64,000 nucleotides of DNA from Phocoena phocoena (GCF_963924675.1 NC_089239.1:33503818-33567817), one strand, 5' to 3'; counted from the first letter of the stretch, positions 13,012 through 24,062 are shown. Made by a program: numbers and translations. Notes: a model not told the origin generated them from the sequence alone.

Positions 13012-13072
13012 GTCTGCAGTTGGTTGAATTTGTGGATGTGGAACGTGAGGATACAGAGAGCCAATTGTTTAT
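12708..13072 (-). mobile_element. MER2/Tigger-type DNA transposon
   Basis: Near-complete non-autonomous DNA transposon. The left end reads CCTCCCTCAGTATCTGCAGGG. The reverse complement of the right end reads GGCTCTCTGTATCCTCACG; together they form diverged terminal inverted repeats. Internal marks include GGTTCCAGGACCCCC and GGATACCAAAATTCG near 12740-12787. It encodes no transposase. An (AT)n has expanded in its right third. Confidence 0.75.
12963..13018. repeat. (AT)n microsatellite, about 28 units
   Basis: 56 bp of uninterrupted AT, inside the MER2-like transposon where related copies usually have a T/A-rich stretch. Likely polymorphic and prone to assembly error. Confidence 0.97.
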
Positions 13073-13175
13073 TATTAATAAAGCATTACAAAAGAAAATG
13101 AAATAAAATGAGCAAAACCAAAATACGTTATCTTGAGTCAGTGCAAATAAAGTGTTTTAAAAAGCAGGTTTTTAG

Positions 13176-13376
13176 GGGCCTCCCTGGTGGCGCAGTGGTT
13201 GAGAGTCCACCTGCCGATGCAGGGGACACGGGTTCGTGCCCTGGTTCCGGAAGATCCAACATGCCGCGGAGCGGCTGGGCCCGTGAGCCATGGCCGCTGA
13301 GCCTGCGCGTCCGGAACCTGTGCTCCGCAACGGGAGAGGCTACAGCAGTGAAAGGCCAGCGTACCGCAAAATAAAT
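13176..13376 (+). mobile_element. CHR-type tRNA-derived SINE
   Basis: Full CHR SINE with TGGCGCAGTGG A box and GGGTTCGTGCC B box. The tail is short and mixed (CAAAATAAATAAA) rather than pure A. Target-site duplication: AAAGCAGGTTTTTAG (13161-13175) and AAAGCAGATTTTTAA (13377-13391), 13 of 15 matching. Confidence 0.92.
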
Positions 13377-13391
13377 AAAGCAGATTTTTAA

Positions 13392-13899
13392 ACATTTTTA
13401 TTTCTGTTCACTAAGGTTGAGTAATAATTTAAGTAGGTAAATAGAAACAGAGTTTATGATTCTATTTAGTTACTTCTTAAGGGAAACAAGTGCTGCTAAA
13501 AATAAAACCCTTTGAGTTATAAACTTAGTTTGTTGGTAGAATTCTCCATAATAACCTACACAAATAATTATTAAGATAATTTCCTTTGATACACAAAAAA
13601 GTCAGTATTGTGCAGAATTATATTTTCTTATATCCATTCATAGCAAGTACTTTGGCTTGTATGTTTATAGAGGTAACTTGTTTACTTAATCACGTTCATA
13701 ACTGGATTATCTTCATTGTCATTTTTTTAGTTCAAAAATGGAAATCTGATTTCATATAACCACAAAAGCTGATGATTGATGGAGGCAAGGTATAAGAGTC
13801 TTGTGGACCATAGAACATTGATTTTGATTCTGAGCAAGCTATGAAGCCATTAGATAAATCTCACTGATGAAAAAATGATAAGATTTCAGTTTTTAAAAT
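13392..13899. other. AT-rich DNA, nothing recognised
   Basis: No gene or repeat was identified between the SINE and the L2 fragment. Confidence 0.5.
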
Positions 13900-14330
13900 T
13901 TTACTTTAGCTGTTCATTTGACAATGGACCAAAGAGGCTAAGAGAGGACTGGGAAAACAGTGAGAAATGATGGAACAAATTGGTAGCAATAGAGATAGTA
14001 AAAGGAGTTGTGTTCTTATATATTTTTGAAGGATTTACTGCCCCCAACAGAATTTCCTGGTGGCTTGAACATTTAGTGTGGGAAAAGAGTTGATTTAAGG
14101 AAGATTGAGATGGTTGACCTGAACATTAGCAAGATAGAGTTGCTCTTCATTCTGATAGGAAGGCAAGTTTTGGGGAAAAAACATTAGGTTTAAGATGCCC
14201 ATTAGATGCCTACTGGACAACCAAATAGCAATGTCAGTCTAACAGTTAAATGTAAGAAGCCAGAGTACAGGGAAGGTAGCTGGGCTAGAGGTATAGATTC
14301 CCAAAGACACATTAAACATGATACTATGTT
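13900..14330 (-). mobile_element. LINE-2 fragment
   Basis: Matches the reverse strand of L2 in the region just downstream of the reverse-transcriptase core. Segments such as GGTTTAAGATGCCCATTAGATGCC (14189-14212) and AGGTATAGATTCCCAAAGACA (14290-14310) correspond to that part of L2 read backwards. It is too decayed to translate. An ancient mammalian repeat. Confidence 0.6.
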
Positions 14331-14755
14331 ATTGAATGTTTGGTTAACAAGATGATACTCCTTTGAAAATTTTACTTAACATCTTGGTTTCTTCCAAAAA
14401 GCTAAGTATATGCATATTCGAAAAGAATGAAATAAGATTTACCATCAGTATCATCCGAATATTCCCACAGTTTACACATCTTTTAAAAAGTTAACAGTCC
14501 TTTAAAATATGTGATGTCTATGGACTTGCTTCACATTTTGAAGAGGCTATGAAAACTATCAAGTTTGGAAATCTGTTAATCATATTTTTTATTTTAATAG
14601 CAACCTTAAGTTTGCATGAGAAATAAACGCCTTTTACCCCAAATAACTAAAACTTAGCTTTTTTTCCACGGGCTTATCATCAAAAGTATTTATACCTTTT
14701 CTTATTAACTTATAGTTAATTATATATAGATATCATCATAGGACATTGGTAATGC

Positions 14756-15394
14756 AGTCAATTCTTATTATTCATGGTAGTTGTGTTCTATACTTAGGGG
14801 ACGTACTGGGTGGGTTCCTGTGAAACTCTGGTCACATTTCATCAGCTGATCAATACATAAATGTGTTTGATATGTGTTTCTGTTCAAAAACACTTTATTT
14901 AATACATAGTGTTGATTCATTAACATTGAACTGTTGGCCAACAGCCTTATAACTCATAACTGAAGGAAACTTATCTAAGACATGTACTCATGTATTTTCT
15001 CTGTAAGGCACGTCGCAGCCTTCTTGCACTCAGGAACACTAGCATTTCAGCACCACATTTGAAGGGCATTTTAAAAAGCAAAATTACTAACAAAAAGCTC
15101 AAAAAATTACTAACAAAAAGCAAAATTACTAACAAAAAGCTCAAAAAGCTTTCATAGATAAACCATGAAAAGGATATGTATGTAGTATGAGAGCTGAAAC
15201 AAGAAGGCAGAGCACGGTGTTGTTTGACCTCAGCTGAGAGCGTGTATGTAGAAGGATTCAAACTTTTAGCCACATTGTGCATGTCCTTGAGTGACTACAA
15301 ATGAGCTGCAACTATTGATTTTGAGGTTACAGATACATCTTAATGAGTAGAAAAATTCTCAAATACAGAATCTGTGAATAATGAGGATCGATGG
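14756..15394 (-). mobile_element. Tigger-like DNA transposon remnant
   Basis: The left end CAGTCAATTCTTATTATTCA and the reverse complement of the right end (CCATCGATCCTCATTATTCA) form diverged terminal inverted repeats of pogo/Tigger style. Inside, CCTCAGCTGAGAGCGTG and GAAACAAGAAGGCAGAGC are typical of this non-autonomous family read in reverse. No transposase is encoded. The open frame at 14971-15282 is chance. It contains a local triplicated 18-mer. Confidence 0.6.
15081..15140. repeat. Triplicated 18-bp unit
   Basis: AAATTACTAACAAAAAGC occurs exactly three times at 15081-15098, 15104-15121 and 15123-15140, separated by 5 and 1 bases. It lies in the Tigger-like element, so it is probably a local slippage expansion. 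Confidence 0.95.
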
Positions 15395-15900
15395 TTCATA
15401 TAGGCATATATCCTTATATTCACATCTAAATATCTATCTGTTCCTCCATCTATCTATCTATTCTTGCCTATAGACAATAAACTGTCAAATACTCAGTAGG
15501 AGAATGGGAAAACAACTAAACAAGTAAAAATACAAAACAAAATACAAGGCCAGTGTTATAATATCATTGCTATATTTTCTCGAGGAAAGTTAGAATGAGG
15601 GATGTTGGATAGTAGGAGAGGAAAATAATGTTGGTGTATAATTACTTAGACCTGATGTGGCTTTTGAAACCAATATTCTTGGTGGTTTTATATTATTTTT
15701 CTTTGTAAATATCATGTCTGTTGCATCTGTTAATTGCATAATTTTTATTTCACTCTAAAAATGTGTTCCAACTATCATATATGCTATGTTAGAACATGCT
15801 ATATTAGTTTATTTTATATTGATCCCAGTTACCAATATTATCAAAAACTTCTTCACTCTCATATTGAACTTTAGCATTCCTATACTATCTTAAACTATAA
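15395..15900. other. AT-rich DNA flanking L1 3' end
   Basis: Nothing was recognised apart from a short ATCT-rich run at about 15428-15462. This is the 3' flank of the large L1. I could not find a convincing target-site duplication between here and the DNA right of 23030. Confidence 0.5.
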
Positions 15901-16325
15901 TTTTTTTTAAACATCTTTATTGGAGTATAATTGCTTTACAATGTTGTCTTAGTTTCTGCTTTACAACAAAATGATTCAGTTATATATATATATTTGTTCC
16001 CATATCTCTTCCCTCTTGCGTCTCCCTCCCTCCCACCCTCCCTATCCCACCCCTCTAGGTGGTCACAAAACACCGAGCTGATCTCCCTGTGCTGTGCCGC
16101 TGTTTCCCACTAGCTATCTACCTTACGTTTAGTAGTGTATATATGTCCATGCCACTCTCTAGCTTTGTCACAGCTTACCCTTCCCCCTCCCTGTATCCTC
16201 AAGTCCATTCTCTAGTAGGTCTGTGTCTTTATTCCTGTCTTACCCCTAGGCTCTTCATGACATTTTTTTTTCTTAAATTCCATATATATGTGTTAGCATA
16301 CGGTATTTGTCTTTCTCTTTCTGAC
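15901..16325 (-). other. L1 3' UTR with poly(A) signal and tail
   Basis: Sequence after the ORF2 stop. On the plus strand it has pyrimidine-rich stretches near 16006-16040 (CCCTCTTGCGTCTCCCTCCC), which are purine-rich in L1 sense, a common feature of mammalian L1 3' UTRs. The AATAAA signal lies at 15916-15921 (complement) and the tail at 15901-15908. Confidence 0.9.
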
Positions 16326-19300
16326 TTACTTCACTCTAGGTGAAGACTCTAGGTCTAACCACCTCATTACTAATAGCTCAATTCCGTTTCTTTTTATGGC
16401 TGAGTAATATTCCATTGTATATATGTGCCACATCTTTATCCATTCATCTGTTGATGGACACTTAGGTTGCTTCCATCTCCGGGCTATTGTAAAAAGAGCT
16501 GCAATGAACATTGTGGTACATGACTCTTTTTGAATTATGGTTTCCTCAGGGTATATGCCCAGTAGTGGGATTGCTGGGTCATATGGTAGTTCTATTTGTA
16601 GTTTTTTTAAGGAACCTCCATACTATTCTCCACAGTGGCTGTAGCAATTTACATTCCCACCAACAGTGCAAGAGGGTTCCCTTTTCTCCACACCCTCTCC
16701 AGCATTTATTGTTTCTAGATTTTTTGATGATGGCCATTCTGACCCATGTGAGATAATATCTCATTGTAGTTTTGATTTGCATTTCTCTAATGATAAGTGA
16801 TGTTGAGCATTCTTTCATATGTTTGTTGGCAGTCTGTATATCTTCTTTGGAGAAATGTCTATTTAGGTCTTCTGCCCATTTTTGGATTGGGTTGTTTGTT
16901 TTTTTGTTATTAAGCTGCATGAGCTGCTTATAAACTTTGGAGATTAATCCTTTGTCAGTAGCTTCATTTGCAAAAATTTTCTCCCATTCTGAGGGTTGTC
17001 TTTTGGTCTTATTTATGGTTTCCTTTGCTGTGCAAAAGCTTTGAAGTTTCATTAGGTCCCATTTGTTTATTTTTGGTTTTATTTCCATTTCTCTAGGAAG
17101 TGGGTCAAAAAGGATCTTGCTGTGATTTATGTCATGGAGTATCCTGCCCATGTTTTCCTCTAAGAGTTTGATAGTTTCTGGCCTTACATTTAGGACTTTA
17201 ATCCATTTTGAGCTTATTTTTGTGTATGGTGTTAGGGAGTGACCTAATCTCATACTTTTACATGTACCTGTCGAGTTTTCCCAGCACCACTTATTGAAGA
17301 GGCTGTCCTTTCTCCACTGTACATTCCTGCCTCCTTTATCAAAGATAAGTTGACCATATGTGCGTGGGTTTATCTCTGGGCTTTCTATCCTGTTCCATTG
17401 ATCTATATTTCTGTTTTTGTGCCAGTACCAGACTGTCTTGATTATTATAGCTTTGTAGTATAGTCTGAAGTCAGAGAGCCTGATTCCTCCAGCTCCATTT
17501 TTCGTTCTCAAGATTGCTTTGGCTATTCGGCGTCTTTTGTGTTTCCATACAAATTGCGAAATTTTTTGTTCTAGTTCTGTGAAAAATGCCAGTGGTAGTT
17601 TGATAGGGATTGCATTGAATCTGTAGATTGCTTTGGGTAGTAGAGTCATTTTCACAATGTTGATTCTTCCAATCCAAGAACATGGTATATCTCTCCACCT
17701 ATTTGTATCATCTTTAATTTCTTTCATCAGTGTCCTATCATTTTCTGCATACAGGTTTTCTGTCTCCTTAGGTAGGTTTATTCCTAGATATTTTATTCTT
17801 TTTGTTGTAATGGTAAATGGGAGTGTTTTCTTGATTTCACTTTCAGATTTTTCATCATTAGTGTATAGGATTGCCAGAGATTTCTGTGCATTAATTTTGT
17901 ATCCTGCTACTTTACCAAATTCATTGATTAGCTCTAGTAGTTTTCTGGTAGCATCTTTAGGATACTCTATGTATAGTATCATGTCATCTGCAAACAGTGG
18001 CAGCTTTACTTCTTCTCTGATTTGGATTCCTTTTATTTCCTTTTCTTCTCTGATTGCTGTGGCTAAAACTTCCAAAACTATGTTGAAAAAGAGTGATGAG
18101 AGTGGGCAACCTTGTATTGTTCCTGATCTTAGTGGAAATGCTTTCAGTTTTTCACCATTGAGGACAATGTTGGCTGTGGGTTTGTCATATATGGCCTTTA
18201 TTATGTTGAGGAAAGTTCCCTCTATGCCTACTTTCTGCAGGGTTTTTGTCATAAATGGGTGTTGAATTTTGTCAAACGCTTTCTCTGCATCTATTGAGAT
18301 CATATGGTTTTCTCCTTCAAGTTGTTAATATGGTGTATCACGTTGATTGATTTGCATATATTGAAGAATCTTTGTATTCTTGGAATAAACTCCACTTGAT
18401 CATGGTGTATGATCCATTTAATGTGCTGTTGGATTCTGTTTGCTAGTATTTTGTTGAGGATTTTTCCGTCTATGTTCATCAGTGATATTGACCTGTAGTT
18501 TTCTTTCTTTGTGACATCCTTGTCTGGTTTTGATATCAGGGTGATGGTGGCCTCGTAGAATGAGTTTGAGAGTGTTCCGCCCTCTGCTATATTTTGGAAG
18601 AGTTTGAGAAGGATAGGTGGTAGCTCTTCTCTAAATGTTTGATAGAATTCACCTGTGAAGCCATCTGGTCCCGGGCTTTTGTTTGTTGGAAGTCTTTTAA
18701 TCACAGTTTCAATTTCAGTGCTTGTGATTGGTTTGTTCATATTTTCTATTTCTTCCTGATTCAGTCTTGGCAGGTTGTGCATTTCTAAGAATTTGTCCAT
18801 TTATTCCAGGTTGTCCATTTTATTGGCATAGAGTTGCTTGTAGTAATCTCTCATGATCTTTTGTATTTCTGCAGTGTCAGTTGTTACTTCTCCTTTTTCA
18901 TTTCTACTTCTATTGATTTGAGTCTTCTCCCTTTTTTTCTTGATGAGTCTGGGTAATGGCTTATCAATTTTGTTTGTCTTCTCAAAGAACCAGCTTTTAG
19001 TTTTATTGATCTTTGCTATCCTTTCCTTCATTTCTTTTTCATTTATTTCTGATCTGATTTCTATGATTTCTTTTCTTCTGCCAACTTTCGGGTTTTTTTG
19101 TTCTTCTTTCTCTAATTGCTTTAGGTGCAAGGCTAGGTTGTTTATTGGAGATGTTTCCTGTTTCATAAGGTAGGATTGTATTGCTATAAACTTCCCTCTT
19201 AGAACTGCTTTTGCTGCATTCCATAGATTTTGGGTCGTCGTGTCTCCATTGTCATTTGTTTCTAGGTATTTTTTAATTTCCTCTTTGAATACTTCAGTGA

Positions 19301-20079
19301 TTACTTCGTTATTAAGTAGTATATTGTTTAGCCTCCATGTGTTTGTATTTTTTACAGATCTTTTCCTGTAATTGATATCTAGTCTCATAGCGTGTGGTCA
19401 GAAAAGTTACTTGATACAATTTCAATTTTCTTAAATTTACCAAGGCTTGATTTGTGACCCAAGATATGATCTATCCTGGGGAATGTTCCATGAGCACTTG
19501 AGAAAAATGTGTATTCTGTTGTTTTTGGATGGAATGTCCTATAAATATCAATTAAGTCCATCTTGTTTAATGTATCATTTGAAGCTTGTGTTTCCTGATT
19601 TATTTTCATTTTGGATGATCTGTCCATTGGTGAAAGTGGGGTGTTAAAGTCCCCTACTATGAATATGTTACTGTCGATTTCCCCTTTTATGGCTGTTAGT
19701 ATTTGCCTTATGTATTGATGTGCTCCTATGTTGGGTGCATAAATATTTACAATTGTTATATCTTCTTCTTGGATCAATCCCTTGATCATTATGTAGTGTC
19801 CTTTTTTGTCTCTTCTAACAGTCTTTATTTTAAAGTCTACTTTGTCTGATATGAGAATTGCTACTCCAGCTTTCTCTTGGTTTCCATTTGCATGAAATAT
19901 CTTTTTCCATCCCCTTATTTTCAGTCTGTATGTGTCTCTCGGTCTGAAGTGGGTCTCTTGTAGACATCAAATATATGGGTCTTGTTTTTGTATCCATTCA
20001 GCCAATCTGTGTCTTTGGTGGGAGCATTTAGTTCATTTACATTTAAGGTAATTATCAATATGTATGTTCCTATTCCCAT
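16326..20079 (-). pseudogene. L1 ORF2 (endonuclease/reverse transcriptase), disrupted
   Basis: ORF2p nicks target DNA and copies L1 RNA into the nick. The start ATG is at 20079-20077. The endonuclease domain is readable at 19966-19385 (IVGDFNTPLSP and the SDH motif). The reverse transcriptase shows motif A ([12 protein letters not shown]), motif B ([12 protein letters not shown]) and the FADD catalytic motif, all in the 574-residue stretch 18303-16579, with the cysteine-rich end [14 protein letters not shown]. The C-terminus finishes at 16326. Lesions: a frameshift near 20015, an in-frame TGA at 19967-19969, a one-base loss near 19390, TAA at 18801-18803 (Glu position), a one-base loss near 18305-18312, and a one-base gain in an A run near 16600. 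No functional protein is expected. Confidence 0.95.
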
Positions 20080-20136
20080 TTTCTTAATTGTTTTGGATTC
20101 ATTATTGTAGGTCTTTTCCTTCTCTTTGTTTCTTGC

Positions 20137-21030
20137 CTAGAGAAGTTCCTTTAGCAGTTGTTGTAGAGCTGGTTTGGTGGTGCTGAACTCTCTCAGCTTT
20201 TGCTTGTCTGTAAAGGTTTTAATTTCTCTATCAAATCTGAATGAGATCCTTGCTGGGTAGAGTAGTCTTGGTTGCAGGATTTTCTCCTTCATCACTTTAA
20301 ATATGTCCTGCCAGTCCCTTCTGGCTTGCAGAGTTTCTGCTGAAAGATCAGCTGTTAACCTTATGGGGATTCCCTTGTGTGTTATTTGTTGTTTTTCCCT
20401 TGCTGCTTTTAATATGTTTTCTTTGTTTTTAATTTTTGACAGTTTGATTAATATGTGTCTTGGCGTATTTCTCCTTGGATTTATCCTGTATGGGACTCTC
20501 TGTGCTTCCTTGACTTGATTAACTATTTCCTTTCCCATATTAGGGAAGTTTTCAACTATAATCTCTTCAAATATTTTCTCAGTCCCTTTCTTTTTCTCTT
20601 CTTCTTCTGGAACCCCTATAATTCGGATGTTGTTGCATTTAAGGTTGTCCCAGAGGTCTCTGCGACTGTCCTCAGTTCTTTTCATTCTTTTTTCTTTATT
20701 CTGCTCTGCAATAGATATTTTCACTATTTTATCTTCCAGGTCACTTATCCGTTCTTCTGCCTCAGTTATTCTGCTATTGATCCCATCTAGAGTATTTTTA
20801 ATTTCATTTATTGTGTTGTTCATCATTGTTTGTTTCATCTTTAGTTCTTCTAGGTCCTTGTTAAATGTTTCTTGCATTTTGTCTGTTCTATTTCCAAGAT
20901 TTTGGATCACTTTTACTATCATTATTCTGAATTCTTTTTCAGGTAGGCTGCCTATTTCCTCTTCATTTGTTAGGTCTGGTGGGTTTTTATCTTGCTCCTT
21001 CATCTGCTGTGTAATTTTCTGTCTTCTCAT
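20137..21030 (-). CDS. L1 ORF1p RNA-binding chaperone, intact frame
   Basis: A 297-residue uninterrupted frame. ORF1p is the trimeric RNA-binding protein that coats L1 RNA in cytoplasmic particles and is needed in cis for retrotransposition. From the sequence: a charged N-terminus, a coiled-coil region at roughly residues 45-115 (heptad-like NTINEIKNTLDGINSRITEA, EERISDLEDKI), an RRM-type domain at about 125-225 (NIRIIGVPEEE) and the conserved C-terminal domain at about 226-297 (PIRLTADLSAETLQARRDW, FSTTKPALQQLLKELL). It is somewhat shorter than the 338-residue human protein, mainly at the N-terminus. The ATG at 21030 is the first in frame, but no stop lies immediately upstream, so a longer start is possible. 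Stop at 20137; ORF2 begins 57 bp downstream. Whether it is expressed is unknown. Confidence 0.93.
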   Translation of the reverse strand: MRRQKITQQMKEQDKNPPDLTNEEEIGSLPEKEFRIMIVKVIQNLGNRTDKMQETFNKDLEELKMKQTMMNNTINEIKNTLDGINSRITEAEERISDLEDKIVKISIAEQNKEKRMKRTEDSRRDLWDNLKCNNIRIIGVPEEEEKKKGTEKIFEEIIVENFPNMGKEIVNQVKEAQRVPYRINPRRNTPRHILIKLSKIKNKENILKAAREKQQITHKGIPIRLTADLSAETLQARRDWQDIFKVMKEKILQPRLLYPARISFRFDREIKTFTDKQKLREFSTTKPALQQLLKELL

Positions 21031-21537
21031 TTTGCTTATCTTACTGTATTTGGGGTCTCCTTTTTGCAGGCTGCAGGTTTGTAGTTCCCATTGTTTTTGG
21101 TGTCTGTCCCCAGTGCCTAAGGTTGGTTCAGTGGGTTGTGTAGGCTTCCTGGTGGAGGGAACTAGTGCCTGTGTTCTTGTGGATGAGGCTGGATCTTGTC
21201 TTTCCGGTGGGCAGGTCCACGTCTGGTGGTGTGTTTTGGGGTGTCTGTGGACTTATTATGATTTTAGGCAGCCTCTCTGCTAATGGGTGCGGTTGTGTCC
21301 CTGTCTTGCTGGTTGTTTGGCATAGGATGTCGAGCACTGTAGCTTGCTGTTCGTTGAGTGAATCTGGGTGCTGGTGTTGAGATGGAGATCTCTGGGAGAT
21401 TTTCGATGTTTGATATTATGTGGAGCTGGGAGTTCTCTTGTGGACCAGTGTCCTGAAGTTGGCTCTCGCACATCAGAGGCACAGCACTGACTCCTGGATG
21501 CAGCACCAAGAGCCTTTCATCCACACGGCTCAGAATA

Positions 21538-21735
21538 AAAGGGAGAAAAAGTAGAAAGAAAGAATTAGTAGAAGTAGAAAGAAAGAAAGGAGGGAGGGAG
21601 GAAGGAAGGAAGGAAGGAGGGAAGGAAGGAAAAAAAGAAAGACGATAAAGTAAAATAAAATAAAGTAAGATAAAATATATTAAAGTTATTAAAATAAAAA
21701 AATAATTATTAAGAGAAAAAAACAAAAAAACGGAT
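21538..21735. repeat. GGAA/GAAA-rich low-complexity tract
   Basis: Purine-rich on the plus strand (GGAGGGAGGGAGGAAGGAAGG core at 21591-21611, then AAAATAAAATAAAGTAAG-type A-rich sequence). It lies in the L1 5' UTR about 0.5 kb upstream of ORF1. In L1 sense it is a long polypyrimidine tract, which could affect reverse transcription or RNA processing. Confidence 0.92.
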
Positions 21736-21989
21736 GCATAGAACTGTGGACAAATGGTGGAAGCAAAGCTATACAGACAAAATCTCACACAGAAGCATAC
21801 ACATACACACTCACAAAAAGAGGAAACGGGGAAAAAATCATAAATCTTGCTCTCAACGTCCACCTCCTCAATTTGGGATGATTCGTTGTCTATTCATGTA
21901 TTCCACAGATGCAGGTACATCAAGTTGATTGTGGAGATTTAATCCGCTGCTCCTGAGGCTCCTGGGAGAGATTTCCCTTTCTCTTCTTT

Positions 21990-22800
21990 GTTCGCACAGC
22001 TCCCGGGGCTCAGCTTAGGTCGCCGGAGGGCATCTGTTCTTCGCTCAGACAGGACGGGGTTAAAGGACCCGCTGATTCTGCGACTCTGGCTCACTCAGGT
22101 CGCAGGGAGGGAGGGGCACGGAGGGCGTGGTGGGCCTGCGGCGGCAGAGGCCGGCCTGACGTTGCACGAGCCTGAGGCGCGCCGTGCGTTCTCCCGGGGA
22201 AGTTGTCGCTGGATCCCGGGACCCTGGCAGTGGCGGGCTGCACAGGCTCCCCGGAAGGGGGTGTGGAGAGTGACCTGTGCTCGCACACAGGCCCCTTGGT
22301 GGCGGCAGCAGCAGCCTTAGCATCTCGTGCCCGTCTCTGGGGTTTGCGCTTTTAGCCGCGGCTCGCGCCCGTCTCTCGAGCTCCTTTAAGCAGCGCTCTT
22401 AATCCCCTCTCCTCGCGCACCAGGAAACAAAGAGGGAAGAAGTCTCTTGCCTCTTCGGCAGCTCCAGACTTTTCCCCGGACTCCCTCCCGGCCAGCCGTG
22501 GCGCACTAACCCCTTCAGGCTGTGTTCACGCCGCCAACCCCAGTCCTCTCCCGGCACTCTGACCGAGGCCCGAGCCTTGGCTCCCAGCCCCGCCCGCCTC
22601 GGCGGGGGAGCAGACGAGCCTCGGGCTGGTGAGCGCCGGTCGGCACCGATTCTCTGTGCCGGAATCTCCCCGCTTTGCCCCCCGCACCCCTGTGGCTGCG
22701 CTCTCCTCCGCGGCACCGAAGCTCCCACCTCCGCCACCCGCAGTCTCCACCCGCGAAGGGGCTCCTAGTGTGGACACCTTTCCTCCTCCACGGCTCCCTC
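21990..22800. promoter_or_regulatory. CpG island (L1-derived)
   Basis: Dense CpG over about 800 bp (for example CGCGCCGTGCG near 22177 and CGCCCGCCTCGGCGGGG near 22589). It is the only CpG island in the window, and its position inside the L1 5' UTR explains it without a host gene promoter. Confidence 0.85.
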
Positions 22801-24062
22801 CCACTGGTGCAGGTACCGTCCCTATTATTTTGTCTCTGTGTATTCTTTATTCTTTTGCCCTACCCAGGTACGTGGGGGGGTTTCTTGCCTTTTGGGAGGT
22901 CTGAGGTCTTCTGCCAGTGTTCAGTAGGTGTTTTGTAGGAGTTGTTCCACGTGTAGATGTATTTCTGGTGTATCTGTGGGGAGGAAGGTGATCTCTGTGT
23001 CTTACTCTTCCGCCATCTTCCCGGAAGCCCTCAACAATTATTGTTTATCTGTATGCTAGCAAGAATAAGATCAACGTGGAATTTTTAGAATTTTATGCGA
23101 TAAATGTGGGCATCTGAACAAGAAGGCATAATTCTTGACAATTTGTCTTATGTTTATAATGAAACCTGAGTGAGCAATATGATAATCTGTAAACATTTCA
23201 AATTAAGCAATATTTGGTTATTAATGCAATACATAATCAATGTGCAATGGTGATTTTTAGATTGTTTCATAATTGAAAAAAATTTCCATGTAAGCCTTTC
23301 ATGCCAATTACTTTACTTACCTTTGTTCAAAATATGGCGATTAATTATGTCTAAATTGTAATCATACCAGTATGTTTGTAATAGACCAATTTATAAATAG
23401 ACTTTAAGGATTGTTACCTTAATAGAAATAGCACTGTGTCCTTTTTCATTTTTTTCATCGGATATTTTCTAAAGCTATCTTTGCCACCTAAATTTTTCTT
23501 TCCTTCTTTGATCTAAATTTATATTCCTTGACAAGAGTTTGACAAGAGTCATATAAGCCTTACATTTGCATGCCACTGTACCTAAAACCTAACAATTCAG
23601 ACCAATTGAGATGGGGAGGGAGGGAGATTGACAATTAACATAATTAAACACTCTGAATCACAGAGTTTGTAGAATAATTTCATTTCATTTCTTTTAATGA
23701 CTTGGAAATTTAAAGTATCTACTAGATATCACACTTAAATGAGTAGTTAATTATCATATGAAAACATCCAACTAACAATGCTCTTCTACTTAGGTTAGAG
23801 TTATGCTGCTTGTATATCACTTGGGTATAGTGCTTGAAATCTTTTAATTAAGTATCTCTATGCAAATTTCTTAATGTTAGTAATTAATCATTTCAAATCA
23901 ATACACATTTCATACCAAACAATATATGGTTCTTACACTTTTGGTTCAAGATTTCTTCAGCCAATACTTATATCATTAGCAAAAATTCAAAGGGAGGATC
24001 AATTATTAAGGATTTTCTGAAGTTTATTTTTTACTGATATTATTTTTCTAATTTTATACATT

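Larger units (their letters stand above)
15901..23029 (-). mobile_element. Near full-length L1 LINE retrotransposon
   Basis: A 7.1-kb L1 on the minus strand. In its own direction: 5' end at about 23029 (GGCTTCCGGGAAGATGGCGG), a 5' UTR of about 2 kb, ORF1 (21030-20137), a 57-bp gap, ORF2 (20079-16326, broken), a 3' UTR of about 425 bp with AATAAA (complement of 15916-15921) and an A tail (T run at 15901-15908). The two truncated L1s at 8.46 and 63.1 kb have matching 3' UTRs. ORF1 is open but ORF2 has several frameshifts and stops, so it cannot move on its own. It is the largest feature of the window and the only one that encodes proteins. Confidence 0.97.
21031..23029 (-). promoter_or_regulatory. 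L1 5' UTR / internal promoter, CpG-rich
   Basis: About 2 kb between the L1 5' end and ORF1. 21990-22800 is strongly GC- and CpG-rich, unlike the rest of the window. By analogy with other mammalian L1s, the first few hundred bases (22.6-23.03 kb) should hold the internal Pol II promoter. CpG retention suggests fairly recent insertion or low germline methylation. Open frames of about 110 codons on both strands (21988-22320 plus; 22399-22737 minus) follow from GC richness and resemble no known protein. Confidence 0.8.

Noticed and set aside
15081..15140. CRISPR-like short repeats
   Set aside because: Spacers are 1 and 5 bases, the repeats lie in a transposon, and the genome is mammalian.
17633..18265. 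210-codon open frame on the plus strand
   Set aside because: It is exactly antisense to L1 ORF2 coding sequence and is a shadow of the conserved reverse-transcriptase frame.
20627..21283. 218-codon open frame on the plus strand
   Set aside because: Antisense to L1 ORF1 and its 5' UTR; hydrophobic composition is the usual by-product of reading L1 backwards.
21988..22737. Open frames of about 110 codons on both strands in the CpG island
   Set aside because: GC-rich DNA has few stop codons; residues are Arg/Ala/Pro/Gly-rich with no domain. They lie in the L1 5' UTR.
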